Source: Nymphaea colorata
Taxonomy: Eukaryota > Streptophyta > Magnoliopsida > Nymphaeales > Nymphaeaceae
DNA: 64,000 bases
Assembly: GCF_008831285.2 (NCBI RefSeq)
Contig: NC_045142.1
Span: forward strand, 9,552,452 to 9,616,451
Direction: 5' to 3'
Part shown: positions 62,413 through 64,000 of the stretch, piece after piece
Layout: every line of letters starts with the position of its first letter
Position numbering within the stretch: position 1 is the stretch's first letter
The notes under the pieces: generated by a model
Databases searched by the model: none
What the model saw: the letters and a program-made list of their open reading frames with translations, nothing else
Told to the model about the DNA's origin: nothing
Made by a program: the position numbers and the translations under genes

Positions 62413-64000
62413 CTCCCCTCAAGTTGGGCATACATAGTAAACATGCCCAACTTGGATACATTTCTCTCAAATGGAGTTACATGTAAAGCTTTAGTCAGAA
62501 TATCAGTAATTTGATCTTCAGACTTCATGTATGGTAATGTTAACTCCCTGACATCAATTCTTTTTCTGATGAAGTGACGGTCAATCTCAACATGTTTTGT
62601 TCGATCATGAAGTACTGGATTGTTAGCCAAGTTAATCGCAGACTTGTTATCACAATACATCTTCATAGACCCTTCAGTCTCTATCCCAATATCAGTCAGC
62701 AAGATCTTTAGCCATAACAACTCTGATACTCCAGTAGCAACAGCCCTATATTCAGCCTCTGCACTTGAGCGGGAACAAATATCTTGTCTCTTGCTTCTCC
62801 AAACAACTAGATTTCCCCCCAAGTAGACGCAGTACCCTGAAGTAGATCTTTTGGTGTCAACACAGTCTGCCCAGTCTACATCAGAATACCCTTCAATTTC
62901 AAATGACCATTGTTTCACATATAAAAGTCATTTTCTGGGATTCTTCTTCAAGTAACACAAGATTCTATCTACAGCCTTCAAGTGCACATCCGTAGGTGCA
63001 TGCATAAACTGACCCATCACATTTACAGCAAAGGTGATATCCGGTCTAGTCAGAGTGAGGTATATCAATCTACCAACTAGACGTTGATATCTCCCTTTAG
63101 CTTCTTTACACAAAGGTTCTCCATCCTTGCTATCGAGTTTGTGCCCAGCATCCAGAGGAGTAGAGGCTGGTTTGCATCCCAGTTTTCCTATCTCCTTCAG
63201 TAGATCCAAGGTGTACTTCCTTTGATTAAGCACAAGAGTCGTACCCTGATTTGGCAATTTCAATATCAAGAAAATACCTTAGCTTGCCAAGGTCCTTGAG
63301 ATCAAATTCAGCAAATAGTAAACCCTTTAATCTTGCTATCTCTTTTTCATCATCACTTGTAACAATCATATCATCAACATAGACCAACAGTAGAGTAACT
63401 TTACCCTTCATCCTTTTTATAAACATGGTATGATCTATATTTCCTTGTTTATAGCCATGCTTCTTCATAACAAGTTTGAGACGCTCAAACCATGCTTGGG
63501 GAAACTGTTTGAGCCCAGACAAGGTCTTCTTTAGTTTACAGTATTTTTCAGGTCTCTCAAAACACTGGGGGCATACACATATACACTTCCTCTTCGAGAT
63601 CTTCATTGAGAAAGACATTTTTAACATCGAGTTGGCACATCTCCCAACCCTTCAGCACCGCTAAAGAAATAATAACTCTAACGGTCTTCATTTTCGCGAC
63701 AGGAGCAAACGTCTCTAAGTAGTGGATCCCATATTTCTGACTGAACCCCTTGGCCACCAGACGTGCTTTGTACCTCTCAACATTCCCATCTGGTTTGTAC
63801 TTAATGGTGTTGACCCACTTTGACCCAACCAAATGAGCTGCTTCAAGAATCTCTACCACTTCCCATGTCTGATTTCTGTCTAAGGCTTCCATCTCTTCTT
63901 GCATAGCATGAGTTCACTTGGGGTCACTCTGAGCTTCTGTAACATTCCTGGGAATCACAGCCACAGACAAGGAGGATACAAAACATTTGTAGTCAGTGCT
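62397..64000 (-). pseudogene. Ty1/copia RT-RNase H, inserted antisense in GSTZ; 5' part outside window
   Basis: Minus strand, 5' to 3': RT start ([58 protein letters not shown], 63860-63575); a frameshift near 63565; LKKTLSGLKQFPQAWFERL and the catalytic box YVDD at 63381-63370; a frameshift near 63250; RKYTLDLLKEIGKLGCKPAS, LIYLTLTRPDITFAVNVMGQ; an in-frame TGA at 62930-62928; RNase H with SDVDWADCVDTKRSTSGYCV, SSAEAEYRAVATGVSELLWL, TKHVEIDRHFIRKRI, ending at 62397. Only three lesions, so this is the youngest-looking element in the window. Gag and integrase lie beyond 64000. Confidence 0.93.

Overview
The window is nuclear DNA of a flowering plant. Its genes carry many GT-AG introns, one gene is a PLS-class pentatricopeptide repeat (PPR) gene (a family expanded in land plants), and most of the rest is decayed plant transposable elements, an endogenous plant pararetrovirus, MITEs and long (TA)n tracts. 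I cannot name the species.

Layout. 1-5706: a decayed CACTA (En/Spm) DNA transposon whose right end is visible and whose TNP2-type transposase lies on the minus strand. 7690-9100: a 5'-truncated LINE. 9259-11227: a PLS/E-type PPR gene with two disabling lesions. 13347-16920: a second, longer LINE. 17861-18472: the 3' end of a Ty1/copia element, with a partial LTR copy in inverted orientation at 22283-22426. The AT-rich DNA around that copy looks like non-autonomous LTR-element sequence. 24388-31029 (minus): a complete MLO gene, which I could splice into 15 exons giving 594 codons with an open frame. 31030-39000: intergenic DNA with several MITE copies, a 0.7 kb tandem duplication and a minisatellite. 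39205-40677: another copia remnant. 42082 to about 50310: an almost unit-length endogenous pararetrovirus (Caulimoviridae). It has a tRNA-Met primer site, a coat protein with a CCHC finger, a movement protein, protease-reverse transcriptase-RNase H, a further ORF, a TATA box and a poly(A) signal. 50866-51258: a complete Tourist-like MITE with TTA target duplications. 52112-61951 and beyond (plus): a zeta-class glutathione S-transferase (maleylacetoacetate isomerase) gene. Nine exons are visible and the last is missing from the window. 62189-64000 (minus): a Ty1/copia element inserted antisense after exon 9 of that gene.

Only the MLO and GST-zeta genes look functional. MLO proteins are seven-helix plasma-membrane proteins that bind calmodulin and affect powdery-mildew susceptibility and other processes. 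GST-zeta acts in tyrosine breakdown. They are unrelated neighbours. Introns of both genes are loaded with MITEs and microsatellites, and the GST-zeta introns also hold a gypsy integrase fragment.

The most unusual item is the pararetrovirus. Its coat protein lies upstream of its movement protein, and its protease-RT-RNase H frame holds register for about 1.9 kb although it has five nonsense codons. It also has two ATGA stop/start overlaps and an internal (AT)15 tract. The gene order resembles cavemovirus/solendovirus-like caulimovirids rather than badnaviruses. No database search was possible, so family placements rest on recognised motifs and gene order.
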